This document shows, one piece after another, positions 11,901-24,595 of a stretch of DNA of 36,261 nt; position 1 is the first letter of the stretch, and each line of letters begins with the position of its first letter. Where the stretch lies: contig CAJVPJ010000191.1 in NCBI GenBank assembly GCA_910592205.1, positions 1 to 36,261 on the forward strand, read 5' to 3'. The DNA is from Paraglomus occultum. Lineage: Eukaryota; Glomeromycota; Glomeromycetes; Paraglomerales; Paraglomeraceae. The notes beneath the pieces are model-generated. The model was given only the letters and a program-made list of their open reading frames with translations, made no database searches and was not told the DNA's origin. A program made the translations under genes and the position numbers.

Positions 11901-13159
11901 TTTCTTACATTTTCTGATATGGCATACAAATAATCGGGTAAAAATTGTTCGCAAAAATAATTGGACGAATCGTTCACGTGGTCAATGACTCTGATCATTT
12001 ACCGCTACTTGTTTACAAACACAGGAATTTACCAAGTATATAATGAATGCGCATCTGGTTCGTGTGACGAATTATAGCGTATTGATGTCGTCAATTCGGT
12101 ATTGTGTAACTACATGCTCAAAATGGGAACCAAAATGAGCGTAAAGATGTTGAATGTCTGATAACTGATGGCGTGTAATCTATTGGAATCCAGCGAGGTT
12201 AAAAGTAAACTTTTAGTTATATTGTGAAAAACTGCAATACATCGCATTCAGTCTTGCCTACCTTTGGTACTGTATGATTAAAAAATAACCATGAAAATTA
12301 GAATCAATTAAGTTCAATTTAATACTTTCATAGTAATATTCACCTACTTGCAATTTAAATAATAAATACTTTACGTCAATTGCGGGATCATCAAACTGTA
12401 GTATTGTTAATGGAGCCTTCTTGATAGCATTGTGTTGGTGAAAAATAAATAATTTGCAACATACAGACGTGATGTTGACATCTCTTCCGAACGCATATTG
12501 TTTGTTCTTTACATTAGCAGAATAACAGCCGAGATATTTTTGCATATTATCCGATAATCTAGATTCCTGGCCTGCAATCAGTGTAAAGTCATATAATTAA
12601 ACAAAAGATTTATTATACAACCTATCGAAAAAATCATTGTACAGTTAACGTAGAAACAAATGTCGATATGTGAATAGGTGTATTTAAATTAAAAGAAGAG
12701 TAAGTTGAATTAACTTTTGTTTGTAGAAAAACTACATAATCTGATATTAACATTATTCAGTATGGTCATCACCGATAGATATCAATAATAAACACTTCGG
12801 GTACTTTACGTTATGTGTAAAAAAAATTGTTCAATACTTACGTAGATATTATATACGTATATTATTTATTACTGCTTTCGCTTATGTAAGTGTTGTTATC
12901 AAGATACGAATTCCTACAAAATAAAGAGTTTTTGGTATATGTCAGTTAAGATTTTATGAAACGTTCATAATATACGCGATTAGAAGGAGATCATATGCTT
13001 TGCCCGAGACCAAGTTGAGGTAAAGATTCTAACTTTTACTTAATTAATGTGTTTCTTAATATAAGAGACCTGGGTCAACGGTATAGTAAAGTAATAAATA
13101 AAAAAAGTTTATTTTCTGACTATGCGTAGTTGCAAATGTCCTGGTAGATTATTATAGCT
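8960..13159. other. Intergenic desert between HMG-2 and HMG-3, first part
   Basis: About 4.2 kb without a gene I can recognise. The longest ATG frames are 10330-10665 (plus, 111 codons, in a locally less AT-rich patch) and 12258-12545 (minus, 95 codons). Neither shows a motif, splice structure or low-complexity bias that would support coding. A 43-codon plus-strand frame at about 9134-9266 (ending in LSNWFSS) is also open but unassigned. Confidence 0.5.
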
Positions 13160-13300
13160 TTGCAGATACTACCAGCACCGCTTGCTCACCACTCACAACT
13201 CACAACTCACTACCACCACCATCAACCTCACAACTCACAACTCGCCACACCACCCCACCACCACTCACCGCTGCCACTCACCACCACTATCATCCCTACT
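13160..13300 (+). repeat. CA/CCA-rich degenerate satellite
   Basis: Irregular array of CACTCACAACT- and CACCAC-type words covering about 120 bp, almost free of G on the plus strand. A frame runs through it, but its peptide is only His/Pro/Thr/Ser repeats and is best explained by the repeat itself. Confidence 0.8.
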
Positions 13301-15330
13301 ACTGGTAAAATAAAACGGTCACTAATATTTGTTTCCCAGCTCATGTCCAGGTGTCACTAATAAAGAATGAAGATTCTTGGGGGCCAAGGAACAAATTGAT
13401 ATCTGCATAATTATATTCATTGTTGCTTTTCTAAACCAATAGCTACTCACGTTCAAAGCAAACAGATATGCACTAGTTAGTTGCAAATCGGTTGTGTTGC
13501 GTGCTTGCTCCAAAAAAGCACGCCTCTTCATATGTAGTATTTTTATTGCGTATCGCCATTCGCTGTATTTGTAAAATCGATTGTCGGAACGAATAAACAA
13601 TCAAAGTTCGTATACATAAAATAACATCTTTGCAAGACAATAGTTATCTCCTTAATATTTTCTACTTGGTTATAATAGTTATAATATATGTAACAAAGTT
13701 TATGCCAAGCAACTCCGAATTTGCTGTTTATCATAAAATGCAAATTATCAAGAACAAAGATGACTAAACAATTAAGTATATTGCATTCACGTATCTCTAA
13801 CGAATAAACGCGCTTGTTTACTACAGCCTATGCGCTGTGCGATGTTCTCAATGATATAAACAGGTTTTTTTATGGATGGACAGATTATTAATTGTTAGAA
13901 ATCGATAGAACAAAAAATTCAACTATTACTATGCGAAACACTTTATAATATGTAACTGCAAACTATCATGCTGATCTCAATAATCATAATATAAAGCTAT
14001 CGTTTAGGGTGTATGCACCTATTCGTATCAACAATTAATAAAATGACTGCATGCGTATATTTTACAATAGTAACAACAATGGGTACAATTCAATCGAGAT
14101 AACAGACTGTAGGCCGGATTGATCAAATCAGAACAAAACACCTGTTGTTGTTTCGATTTAAATTAGGGGTTTGCATTAAAATGGGTGTTATTTTCTATTA
14201 TTGTTCTTGTCAGCAGACAAAGGTTGCTTTTCTAGTCCCGACGGGTGACTGTTTTATATGTTCGTTTTTGATTGGCCAGGAGCATGTTTGTACTACAATA
14301 CAGGGAATACCCAAAGATTTTGCGAATTAAGCGAAAGAATAAGAGTGCTGCCAGATATCTTGACTATCTATCATAAAAATTCATGTACAAGTTCACACTT
14401 TATTTTTGATATTAAATTCTAAAAAACGATATACAATTGTATCTGCAGTTTCGCAAAACAGGAAAACCAGTAACAAAACTTATCTTGGGACGAAGAATTA
14501 CAACACTAAATAAGAATGTCTTTGTTCTCAACCCCAAACGCTTACAAAAAGTCAATTTGCTTCTCCAGAAACTTCTTCAGCGTCCGCAGTTATAAAGCAC
14601 ACTAAGTTAAGATTTCAAGACTTTAATTAGATTCGTGTTATTGGTCAATTAGAGTTTGTTGTATTGGTTAATTCTTATTGACCGCAGAAGGTTACACAAC
14701 GCCAGACCAAATTTGAATACGGCGTCATTCTCTGCGCACTGTGTATGATCAACTTCCGTCAAGCGATTTTATTCCCTCCGGGTACCTGCAACAGTCGCAA
14801 CGCGTCATGAAACATAATGGCATATCAACCAAATTAAGGCATAGCCAAAAGTCTACGGGATAAAGCTGCTTTGAATACTACGGTCGCAGTAAAATGACGA
14901 TGAGAGTTGTCATCAGCAGCAGCGCAATAATTGCAATTGCAGGCAACTAATGTTACGATAGTCTCCGCTTTGCTGCCGTACCGTGTTTCGACAAATGGCA
15001 AATGAAACCATGTCATTAACATGTCCCAAGACTCAATGGACATTTACTCCTTTTTTTTTTGTACGAATTACACAAACTCTATTTGTAACAAGATATCGTA
15101 AATTTGCAAAAAACATACATTTTTTACCCAGTTAAAGTAACCAAACTTCTGTTATCTAGTGGATGACTAATATAGAAGCTTTCATTACTAACGAAATCTC
15201 GGCTCAATTTTTTATTATTTTCCATTACTTTTGTTTTTTTTGTATTGTTATCCAAGTCAAGCAACCGGTAAGCGTTGCCAGGCTCGTAACGTTACCCAAC
15301 GTTGACAAAAGATGTGCAACAGTTAATTCG
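13301..15330. other. Intergenic upstream of HMG-3; no gene seen
   Basis: About 2 kb of AT-rich DNA. Minus-strand frames at 13322-13600 (non-ATG start) and 13543-13743, and a plus frame at 14145-14330 (TTG start), have no recognisable features. Confidence 0.5.
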
Positions 15331-15338
15331 TATTTAAG
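15331..15338 (+). promoter_or_regulatory. TATA-like box for HMG-3
   Basis: TATTTAAG, 43 bp upstream of the ATG at 15374. The open frame reaches back to a TTG at 15350, but no ATG occurs before 15374. This box would place transcription start just before that ATG, giving a very short leader. Confidence 0.45.
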
Positions 15339-15373
15339 CACCCAAAAATTTGAGTAAGAAAATTGTGCAGACA

Positions 15374-16090
15374 ATGTCGTTTTCCACTATATTTCCCATC
15401 GATGAACGGACGCCGAAATCCTCCTGTACTCAATCCTTTCCGCCAGTGCAGAATATCAAACTCCCGTCACCGTCAGATCTTCCAGTCGAATCGTTTCTCC
15501 CCAAAAAAAGGGGCCGGTCGAGAACATCAAACGCATTTATGATTTACCGAAAGCTCTATTTCAAAGCACTAGCCGAACGAGGATGTAGGTCCAAAATGAT
15601 CGATGTATCGCGATGGGCATCTGCCGCTTGGGCTAAAGAACGTATAGAGGTTAAAATGGAATTTAATCAGTTTGCAAATAAGCTTGAAGATGTTTATCTC
15701 AAAATGCTGCGATGTGAAGAAACGTCGTCTGCGGAAGAACAATCGACAACCTCCTGCAACAAGACCAGCGGTAACTCGTTGCAAGAAAATGTTATTGATT
15801 CTTCAATGAGCCGCGCGAGTAATGGCACCATTGACACAATTACGGCTCCACCGGGATATGTTATTGCTGAAAATGATTATTCTACCGTTTATTCAAATGA
15901 AATTATCGTTAATACCGATGCTCACAATACGCAACCTGGTCATTATCCATGGTTTGCATGGCCGTATGTGGTTCCTAACGAATACTTTCTGAGTTATGAC
16001 GATAATATGTATTTCCTCTCGTTAGGAGAAGATTTTCGTGCAAATGATTATAGCAATAATGGTGTCATTTATCAAGCAGAACGGAGATAA
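15374..16090 (+). CDS. MATA_HMG-box protein (HMG-3)
   Basis: Predicted nuclear HMG-box DNA-binding protein of 238 aa, intronless. The first ATG in frame is at 15374 (MSFSTIFPID). The linker at residues about 29-45 (KLPSPSDLPVESFLPKK) is followed by a basic RGRSR that may act in nuclear import or DNA contact. The HMG box is at about 49-110: TSNAFMIYRKLYFKAL, SKMIDVSRWASAAW, then ANKLEDVY. The C-terminal half is acidic and rich in aromatic residues (PWFAWPY, YFLSYDDNMYFLSLGEDF), a composition seen in activation regions, though that is inference. Its box matches HMG-1 and HMG-2 closely, so the three look like products of local or recent duplication. Confidence 0.91.
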   Translation: MSFSTIFPIDERTPKSSCTQSFPPVQNIKLPSPSDLPVESFLPKKRGRSRTSNAFMIYRKLYFKALAERGCRSKMIDVSRWASAAWAKERIEVKMEFNQFANKLEDVYLKMLRCEETSSAEEQSTTSCNKTSGNSLQENVIDSSMSRASNGTIDTITAPPGYVIAENDYSTVYSNEIIVNTDAHNTQPGHYPWFAWPYVVPNEYFLSYDDNMYFLSLGEDFRANDYSNNGVIYQAERR

Positions 16091-16382
16091 AAAGAGTATA
16101 ATAGCTATATGAACCATCAGACTTGGCGTCTCGCTTGTCATTTTTTTATATTATGTTAAAATATATACATACACAATATCACATCTCTACATGAATACAT
16201 ATTTCTATGTTTATATTAATATTGTTATATAAATGCACAAAATCAACAATATTTAGATTATAAGCGTCTATTCGGACTTATTCCGGTTAAATTTTATGAG
16301 ACATTGTTTATGATAAGATGTTCTGTAAGATCGCGCTTTGGCCTAACTAACTATGCTATATATAGTATTACTACTACCCATA

Positions 16383-16399
16383 AATAAATAAAGAATAAA
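16383..16399 (+). terminator. Overlapping AATAAA polyadenylation signals for HMG-3
   Basis: Three AATAAA matches (16383, 16387, 16394) about 300 nt after the stop codon. The distance is long, so an earlier unrecognised signal is possible. Confidence 0.35.
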
Positions 16400-18339
16400 A
16401 ACCCAGCTTGTTCCTGCTTATTTGTTTTGTCGCATTAGTTTTTTGAATGGTTACTAAACGATTCTTGAGGTATGTTTGTTTAGTAGTACATTAATTCTAC
16501 ATAGAAACACGGTCATTGTAAAAATAATAATCAACAATATCTATTTGTGAATTTTGCTTTAAAAGTATTAATTAAATCTCCAACATTGAAAACCCCCCCC
16601 CAAAAAAATTTCTTATTATGTATATTTTGTATAAAGTTTGTCTTGCACAATAAAATAAGGAGCGCAATTATGTCTCGACGTTTTATGTACTTGATTAGAG
16701 AAAATGGTACTGGTTTGTTCCATCATACGCGTAACCCTTAATTTGACTTATACCCGAGCTGCTGTATTTCCTTGTTCTTTATGCTTACAAATTCGACAAT
16801 ATTAATATATACACGGTTTGATTATAAGAAAATGGGTCGGGTTCATGGTCGTGTAACATACGTTGATATATGTTGACAAAATTTCATTGTTCTTGCTATA
16901 CTTCCGATTATACGTTTGTCAGTAGTAAAAAAAGAGAAGAAAAAAAAGAGCCAAAGATATTGATGTTCGAGTTCGAAACAAGTATATGAACGAATCACGA
17001 TCAATCTAATATGCAATCGAATGTGCCAACGTTAACAGTTACTGCTGTAGAACGATTAGATAGAACGTCTATTCCAAATTTGGAACAGTTATGTGACAAT
17101 GGTGATAAATATGTCGGAGATATCAAAGGGGTTTTCCCATTATCTTGCCTACGTGTTTGTATATCAATAACCAACGTAAACAGTCACGCTACTGTCACTG
17201 TCACTGTCATGCCGTATCACAACTCCGAACAGCAAAAATGAATTGGTTTTGTACTCCGTGATCTGTGTAACACAATACTCATGTGGATTGGGCGCAGATT
17301 TCCTGATGGTAATGGATAATGATAAAGTTGGGGGCTGTTCCCCCCATTTGACTTGGCCACCACCAACTCATTTTGAAAATCTATTGTGTCCGTCATACAT
17401 GACTGTTACATAGACAATATGTAACTTGACATCATTTTTGTACCTTATTCTCCAATAATATCCGCTGACCGCAAGATTTTCTATTACTATAAAAAGCGTA
17501 CAGGTAAGCAATTCCATTCATTTAATCTTTAGTGCATACACTTATCCATTGCTGGAGATTTCGGACTTGCTACTTAATTGTTTCATTTGCTATGTATAGC
17601 TATAGACTTGTACGTTTCCAGAGGGAATCTTAACGCTTATAATACGTTCCCTTATTTCAGACAAGGAGAACAGGTTACACCAATTACTGACTGTGACACC
17701 CGGTCATTATACTAGACGATTCGAACAATACGCTAAATCAAATACAACTAAATTGATATCATTTTAGCTGTCAGAATTAAATGTTTCAGAACCGACGTAA
17801 AACGATTATGGAATTTTTTTGCATTTTCCCCATTTTCGTAATGCATCACCAATTATGATCTCATGACTGTATCAAATGAACACAAAGGAAAACATCTTGA
17901 TGGTCGCGATCAGAAATAACTTCGTTTTTACAAGATCAACAAAAGAAACATTATTCACTATATTCGAACAAACAAACAAACAAACAAATGGTATTCACTT
18001 ATTTCTCAAAACTTATTGGAGTATCAGCACCCAAATCTTATATTACCAAATGGAAAGGTTTACATTCATAAGAACGTCTGATTACATAGATTGCCATTAG
18101 TTTAATTTTTGTCCTTTTTTGCCTTTAATAATTTCTGTTTGAGCTTAAAGAAAAAAAAAATCATAGATGGTGTCTGTCATATCTCTATAGTTAGGACGTT
18201 CCACAATCTATCGCATATATTACACAAGATAATAGTCGGTGTAGTTCGTCTTGATAAATCAAAAGGGGGGGGAGAGGAAATAAGTTACTAAGAAAACAAT
18301 ACGAAAACTAAAATACTAGATAAATTTGTAATTAAAAAA
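16400..18339. other. Intergenic between convergent HMG-3 and HMG-4
   Basis: No gene recognised. A 76-codon ATG frame at 17011-17241 ends in a run encoded by three CTGTCA repeats (about 17189-17208) and has no homology I recognise. Other items are a 9-nt C run at 16593-16601, an AACA tandem repeat near 17968-17987, and an 8-nt G run at 18265-18272 just past the HMG-4 stop. Confidence 0.55.
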
Positions 18340-19404
18340 TTAGTAATTATAAGGAATCTCACTCCATCCACAGCCTTGCGTCATCCCAAAGTCAATCAAT
18401 ACCCCGAACGGGAAAGTAAAACCCTGATTAACTGATGACTCAGATAACTGTGCCCCTTGAGCAGCATATGGGTCAAGAGCATAAGTGTGCGGAATAGCCA
18501 TAACTGACGGATCATACATTGTCGTCGTCATCAACCTCGCTGAATTGTCTGCTGTCATCATAATACATGGTGGTCCACCGACCGAAAGCCCAAGCTGATT
18601 TTGCATCGACGGTACTATATTCGATGTTTGCGCTAAAGGAGTGGAAATAGGCGAATGCGACGGTGTTACCGTATTGGAAGAATTGCATGAAGCTGTGTTG
18701 TGTGCGAGTGTGGTTGGTGTTGTGGCTGTTGATGCCGTTGCTGTTGTTGCTGTGGGTTTTATCGATGATGAGGAAGCAGTATGATTCACACGAGATGTGG
18801 CGTGCAATGGGTTGTAACGTACATTCTTTTTCGTATGGTTTCGTTGCCAGTCGGAATTGGTTGAGCTAGACATTGAGAGCTGTAGATGAATTTTCTCAAC
18901 CTCGCGTGCAATTTCTTCATAATAACGAACTACGTATTCTGGTTCTTCTTTCCAACTATTTTGATAATACAACAAAGAAGCGTAAATAGGGTGAACGAAT
19001 AAAAAGAAATAAAATAATTAAAAAACACATCTATTTGTTTTTGATTATACGTAAATGATGCAATACCTGTTTGCTGCGATGCTCGATACTTTTCTCATTG
19101 ACAGTTTATAGCCAAGTGCTTTTAATTCTTTGGCATATTCATTACGATAGATCAAAAACTTGTTTGTACATCTTGTAAGAAGTTCCCCATTTTTATCCGT
19201 CCGTATCAGATCAGTAGGATTAACATTTGGAGGAAAAGGCACTTTGATTACAGGGTTAAAATCAGGAACGATATGCTGAATCGGTTGTTCCGGGGATTTT
19301 GAAATGAACGACTCGTGAATAAACACTAATTCTTGCTGTGCCGCAATTTTATTATTTTCTGTTGCGCCTTCCATTACTGTTTGTCGAGGGGAAATTGCAG
19401 TCAT
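18340..19404 (-). CDS. Divergent MATA_HMG-box protein with one intron (HMG-4)
   Basis: Predicted HMG-box protein of 317 aa in two exons: 19404-19067 and 18955-18340. The 111-bp intron (19066-18956) has donor GTATTG and acceptor TAG. Joining them keeps the frame (338 + 616 = 954 nt) and rebuilds the box across the junction, the split codon being a Ser (S113) just before the conserved Trp. The linker at about 53-66 (IKVPFPPNVNPTD) parallels HMG-2 (ITVPLPSNLNPKD), but the FLPKK block is replaced by an acidic/polar sequence. The box, about 78-136, reads CTNKFLIYR ... MRKVSSIAANSW ... IAREVEKIH, so the DVSRWVS signature of the other three is lost. Residues about 165-230 are Ser/Thr/Ala-rich low complexity. 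The protein may bind DNA differently. Without splicing, translation would stop after 119 aa. An alternative start is Met11. Confidence 0.85.
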
Positions 19405-22400
19405 TTTCTGTAGTAATTGCTTGATTACGTGATTACTATGGTTATTTGCTGAACGAAGGTTTCGAAATAGTTTTGACGGAGAATTATTTACAGCAGCAAA
19501 AGAACGAGATATTTAAGCGTTACGGGATCAAGATCGTCAAAAACGAACTTATGGTCTACAATTCGAAGCCTGTTTGTCTGGTGAATAATCAGTAGTTCCG
19601 TAAACACGACATATTTAATAGTCTTGGATGTGTCATCTGATTTTCGGTTGAGGAACCTTTGCGAGTAGTACATGAGGTCGGGACAATTTACCGCTTTTGA
19701 AATTCCCGCGCCAGGTCCACCTACTACACTTCAACACGTGAAATTTTTAGATTTATCGCAACATACTTTATCGAGCCTTGCATGTTTTAGATAATGGTAA
19801 GGTGTTGCAACGTTGCCGATGACAGGTGGTTTACCCACCCGTGCGTACAGAGGTTTTCATTTTGCCTTTGCGAGGAGTGAGAACCACACCACATACAAGT
19901 GAAAACGAGACCTACCAATTAATGTTTGGATCATAAATATAGAAAACCACAAAGAAAATTTTTTGCAAATCAAATTGAAATTATTTGTAATGATGGCTCG
20001 TGCGGATGCTACGGTTTGTGATATTATGTTGCTTGAAGAGCCAAGTTTTACTAGCCCAGTGAATAACAACCTATTTTATTTCTGTACAACAAAATGCAGT
20101 TAACGCAATATTGAGGCACCAGAATGATTCGATCGATAAAATTACATGTGTGAGAGAAAGCCGATTCGTGGGATTTGGTTATTTTCGGAAAAGTTGGCTT
20201 AGAATAGTGCTAATTTGGTTAGATCCAATCGTTCAACAAATTTCTGTCATGTATTAAAGGAATGACTTGATATGGGGATAATTGATCAGGCTTTAGATTA
20301 GATAGCGATGTCTTGTTTCGGAATTCCGGATTAGTTATTGGCGAAGGTTTGCTCTGTAATAAACAGGTTTTCGCGTGACGAGATCACTATCGGCAAATCC
20401 ATGTGAATCTGTCTATTCAATCACAAGATTTCACCCTGGTTGCACATGGACGATGATTGGTGTTTATTTGAGACTATACAAATTTGGACGTCTCCGAAGC
20501 GCACAAAAAAGATAATAAAGAACCCCATCCCGACACATTTGAAAATGTTAGTTGCAATCACAGAGTTAGAAGCATCTTGAGACAGCATATGAATGTTTTA
20601 CATGAGGACTTTATTATTACTTTTACCATGAACACGGATTAATTTTTGAAAAAAAGGCTAATATTCCATTTATGTGCCGCAACCTGATTAAATTATCAGA
20701 CGCATGATCAAACCGCATGATATCCGTTTATTAAGCGATGGCCGTTCCAACATTCGTCGCACAATCATAAACGCAATCATTAAGACACTTATCAAGCAAA
20801 CAGGTCCTACCCAGTGGCGTTATTGGTTCCGACATACGCCCTTAGATAATGAGAAGTATATTGTTTGTTACTATTGTCTGCTTCCCTCTATAGATTGTGT
20901 TCCGTCTACACACAACAGAAAATTTTTACAAAGCGGGGTACAGATGTTTGTATCGATTCAATGCTTGTTTCGCAATTGTTACTCTTGTGATCAAAATATG
21001 ATACATTATATTGTTCCGCACAGCAGTGTGATACTGCCCACATTTTCTGCACGTTGGTTGCCGGGGTTGCTATTTTACCAGGCGGTTACCATATTTTTAC
21101 TATACTGGGATTTAGTTGCAGTCTCACCCCACTTTTTATCATCACAATTACGACGTTAATCGAGTTTTTCCTCTCTCTCTTACTTTAATATTCTGGCGGT
21201 TGGGACAATGTTACGGCTCCTAATAGAACTTGATAATTATTTTAGACCCAAAATGTCAATCATATACTAGATTGGTTAGTTAAACACTAAAATTTGAAAT
21301 GCCGCAATAGGTTTCTTATGTTTCTCGCCCATTCAAAATATTTTATTTTGATAGCATATACGTTTACAATATAATTTTACAGTAACGTCGACGAGATGAT
21401 TGTGATCCTCGCAAGGTATCTGATTTTCTACTTTCGTATTAACCCGTCTTTAATTAATTTATTATCTTATCTTCTATATCAAGCGAATTTGTTTCAACGT
21501 GCTTTGCCTTACTTGACCTGTCACTAGTTGAAGAACTTTAAATTAAGTTTGCATGTTCATACCGTAGTTTACTTAGCACGCCATAGTAAATTTTAGGTAG
21601 ATCGCCGCAACTGTGTTCAAATTAGTTCAGCAACGTTCTCGGGACTAATCTACTTAAATCTTTGATAGTTTTTTTTTTCAGATTTACGTTCATATTACCA
21701 TGTGGTATTCACAATATAAGCTAACTCCGAACATTGTTATTCCATCGTAACGACACGTTTTATTCTATCTTGGGTTAGTTTTTCTGATGTCTCTACACGG
21801 GCTTTTGTAATACACGCATTACTAAGAATAGTTTTCTCACTTAATCTGCTTCTTAATCTATTTGTACTGCCAATGCTGTTATATGTCTTGTCTTGTCTTG
21901 CTACAGTTTATGACACAGAAAATTGTTGAAGAGCAAATATTTACATTATAAAAAGTTTAAATTGACATATTACATAATTAAACACTAGCCGAAAATAAGT
22001 TACGCGGGTTTTTTTGGTTGGCTAGTTTAATATTTACATAAGCATTTTGACAAACTTTTTTGTTGTTTTATCAATTGGTCGGGTTAGCAAAAAAAATTTT
22101 TAACAGGTAAAGCAGGCGAACAATTGGTTGGTTGTCGTGTTTTGTTTGTATTTGTAGTGCAATAATTTATTCAATTTTTCTACTAGTAACTTTGTCATTT
22201 TTGGCCAGTTTTAATAAATTTGTTAATTTTTTATTTTTGTTTGGCTTTAATTGATGCTTTTTCTTGTGTCTCGTTATTAATTTTTGCATAGAAACGATTA
22301 ATCGTTACAAAAATAATAATATTGTTACCCTATCCTATTTTATGTATAAAATACCACGAGTCTATGGTTTGGCACTTTAAAAATCTTATTGTTGTAAAAG

Positions 22401-24595
22401 ATTATGGATATTCTGTCATTTGTGTATTTTGTATTTTAAGCAGATGAGAAATATTGTGCAGCGAGTACACAAAAATTTTGCGTACAATAAATTAATAATG
22501 TTCAACAACAAACGTACTACCGACAGGTGTCTTTTTAACAAATATGATAAGCGTTCAGAAAGTAGATTACAGTATTAAGTAAAAATTAACGTATTATGCC
22601 ATAAATGCAAAGAAAAGAATTTCTAGAAGAATTTGGCCGTAACGTCATCAAACAGTGCGTAATTATTTGTACACCAGACTTTCTCCCTAAGCAAAGTTAT
22701 GTTTTGAAAGTATGTTTGATATGTATTAGTATTTATTCTTAGAATTACAATTATCGTCATTAAATTAACAAAATGATAGAGAGTATGCAATATGTGACCG
22801 ATTAAAAGAAAATAACGTAATTACTACATAAACATTCAAGAAAGAAATTTTTGATGTTAACAGTCGCCGCATAATTGCACGACATTTGTATTTATGGACT
22901 TGTAGAACAGCAAATAGAAAACCAGAAACTGTTACACAGAATAGCAACCTTAATATACTAATACTAATATATTCAAAAGTCAGACCGCCTTTACAAAAAG
23001 TGTCAGTGTTAGTTTTCCTAAATTAACCAGTTTCCAATAACTTGTTTTTCTCGTTAATATTCGAGAATAGTACTTTAATTTTAGTCCAAGTTTTCCCGTA
23101 CTTTGGTCGTGCTTTTTTGATTAGTACATGCAATAATTACAAAGAATCAGCTCTTGATACTCGGTAGGAGTAGTTCTTTTGAGCAATTTTGAGTCAACGC
23201 TCTAACTCGACAACTATTATAATTATTTATTGTACTAATGTGGTGTTTATGTCATCTCTGTTTAATTCGGATAAGGTGATAAAACTCGCATTTTGTAATA
23301 AAGTTTTGTAAGAACGAGTTATTTTACTGGTATTGACAAGTAAACTTACGCCACTGTTGTCATTCTTTGTTGATTGACATCATGACGATTAATTGGCCAA
23401 CGTTTGTTTATATAATTATATCAGGAACTCAAAAATTGCTTACACATGTAGAAAATATGGAGCGTCTTTAAGAACCAAGCTTGGGACCAGACATCTAGGA
23501 AAAGTGTTGCTCATGGATGGTGCAACTGTATTGAGTATTATTGTCATAGAACATAAAAGTATTTAGCTTTGACAACTTTGAATTTATGAACCGAGCCATG
23601 CTATATGTTATAGTACACAATAGTAAGACAATTGCATATATACTTACCATTTACTTTTGTCAAATTTATTGAATTTAACAAATTAAATCAATATTTGCCA
23701 GGATTAATTAACTAGTAAAAATTACTGTTCGAGTTTATAGTTGTACCGCGTTACAAGGATTAGAAGCGGTCAGCCATTTTTGTGCCAACTATCGTAAAGA
23801 GAATATCAGGTTAGCCCTTTGGAGGTCAGCTTGATCTCGGTCTTAACTACGTTTTAGTAATTCTTTTCTTAGTCCAGCAATAAATTAAAGCATGACTTTA
23901 TACGAATAATAAAGCAGACCAAATTCTATATTCTTCGTTTTACAAATTTTAAACTAGACAGCTTATTATTAAAGCGGATGATAATTTGGAAGTAACGGCT
24001 CCTTTGTATCACTCGTGACGTCATCATAGTTTACTACATTGTTACAAATAAATAGTCCGTGGTGTTTATGTTTAATGGGGGTCTTTTGCGTATAAGTTAC
24101 TATTATCATTGCCACAAGCAAGGCGCTATTGAGATCGACGTCTTTTATTCAGCTGTATTATACTCTGTCAATGTTACGTTTGATATTCTGACGTACAGCT
24201 TTTGTTCACAAGTGTTTTAATATTTTTCTTGTGTTTGGTTAGACATGACGTATTACAATTGACTGCTAATGAAAAAAAAAAACAAGGAAAAAGAAAAAAT
24301 CCGTATAATCACTGTATCACGTTGATACACATGGTCCAATAAAATTGTATACAATCATCTGTCGCACGACAAACGGTCAGCATGCTAGCACAGCATACGC
24401 TCTGCCCATGTGCACATTCTTTAATATCGAGTGTATTATCTTTTAAGCGATGATCTGGTCTCACGTTAAGATTTACAGGATACGTGCAGATTCTATTTCA
24501 TAAAGTGCATAATATTTTTGGTCTTATATGGAAAAAAGTGTTCCATAAGTATGTTTAATCAAATTATGAATCATGTCCCTGCTCATCAGGAGATA
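19405..24595. other. Gene desert, AT-rich
   Basis: About 5.2 kb. Apart from the unassigned frame at 20704-21159, I see no coding signal. From about 21950 to 22300 the plus strand is T-rich, and short tandem words (TGTCT near 21886-21900) occur. No transposon termini or RNA genes recognised. Part of it must be the promoter of HMG-4, for which I find no clear TATA box. Confidence 0.5.
20704..21159 (+). CDS. Unassigned 151-codon open frame
   Basis: The longest ATG frame in the desert. I do not recognise it. The peptide begins MIKPHDIRLLSDGRS, has scattered cysteines (CYYC; FRNCYSCD) and a hydrophobic stretch near the C-terminus (LLFYQAVTIFLLYW) that could be one membrane segment. No TATA box, poly(A) signal or splice structure supports it. 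It may be a chance frame or a decayed exon; I favour chance slightly. Confidence 0.2.
   Translation: MIKPHDIRLLSDGRSNIRRTIINAIIKTLIKQTGPTQWRYWFRHTPLDNEKYIVCYYCLLPSIDCVPSTHNRKFLQSGVQMFVSIQCLFRNCYSCDQNMIHYIVPHSSVILPTFSARWLPGLLFYQAVTIFLLYWDLVAVSPHFLSSQLRR

Noticed and set aside
12258-12545. 95-codon minus-strand ATG frame
   Set aside because: Peptide unrecognised, AT-rich codon composition as expected by chance, no supporting signals.
13160-13360. His/Pro/Thr-rich frame over the CA-rich array
   Set aside because: Fully explained by the simple repeat, and it starts at a non-ATG codon.
15350-15373. Extending HMG-3 eight codons upstream to 15350
   Set aside because: The first codon there is TTG, not ATG, and it lies only 12 bp from the TATA-like box; the ATG at 15374 is the first usable start.
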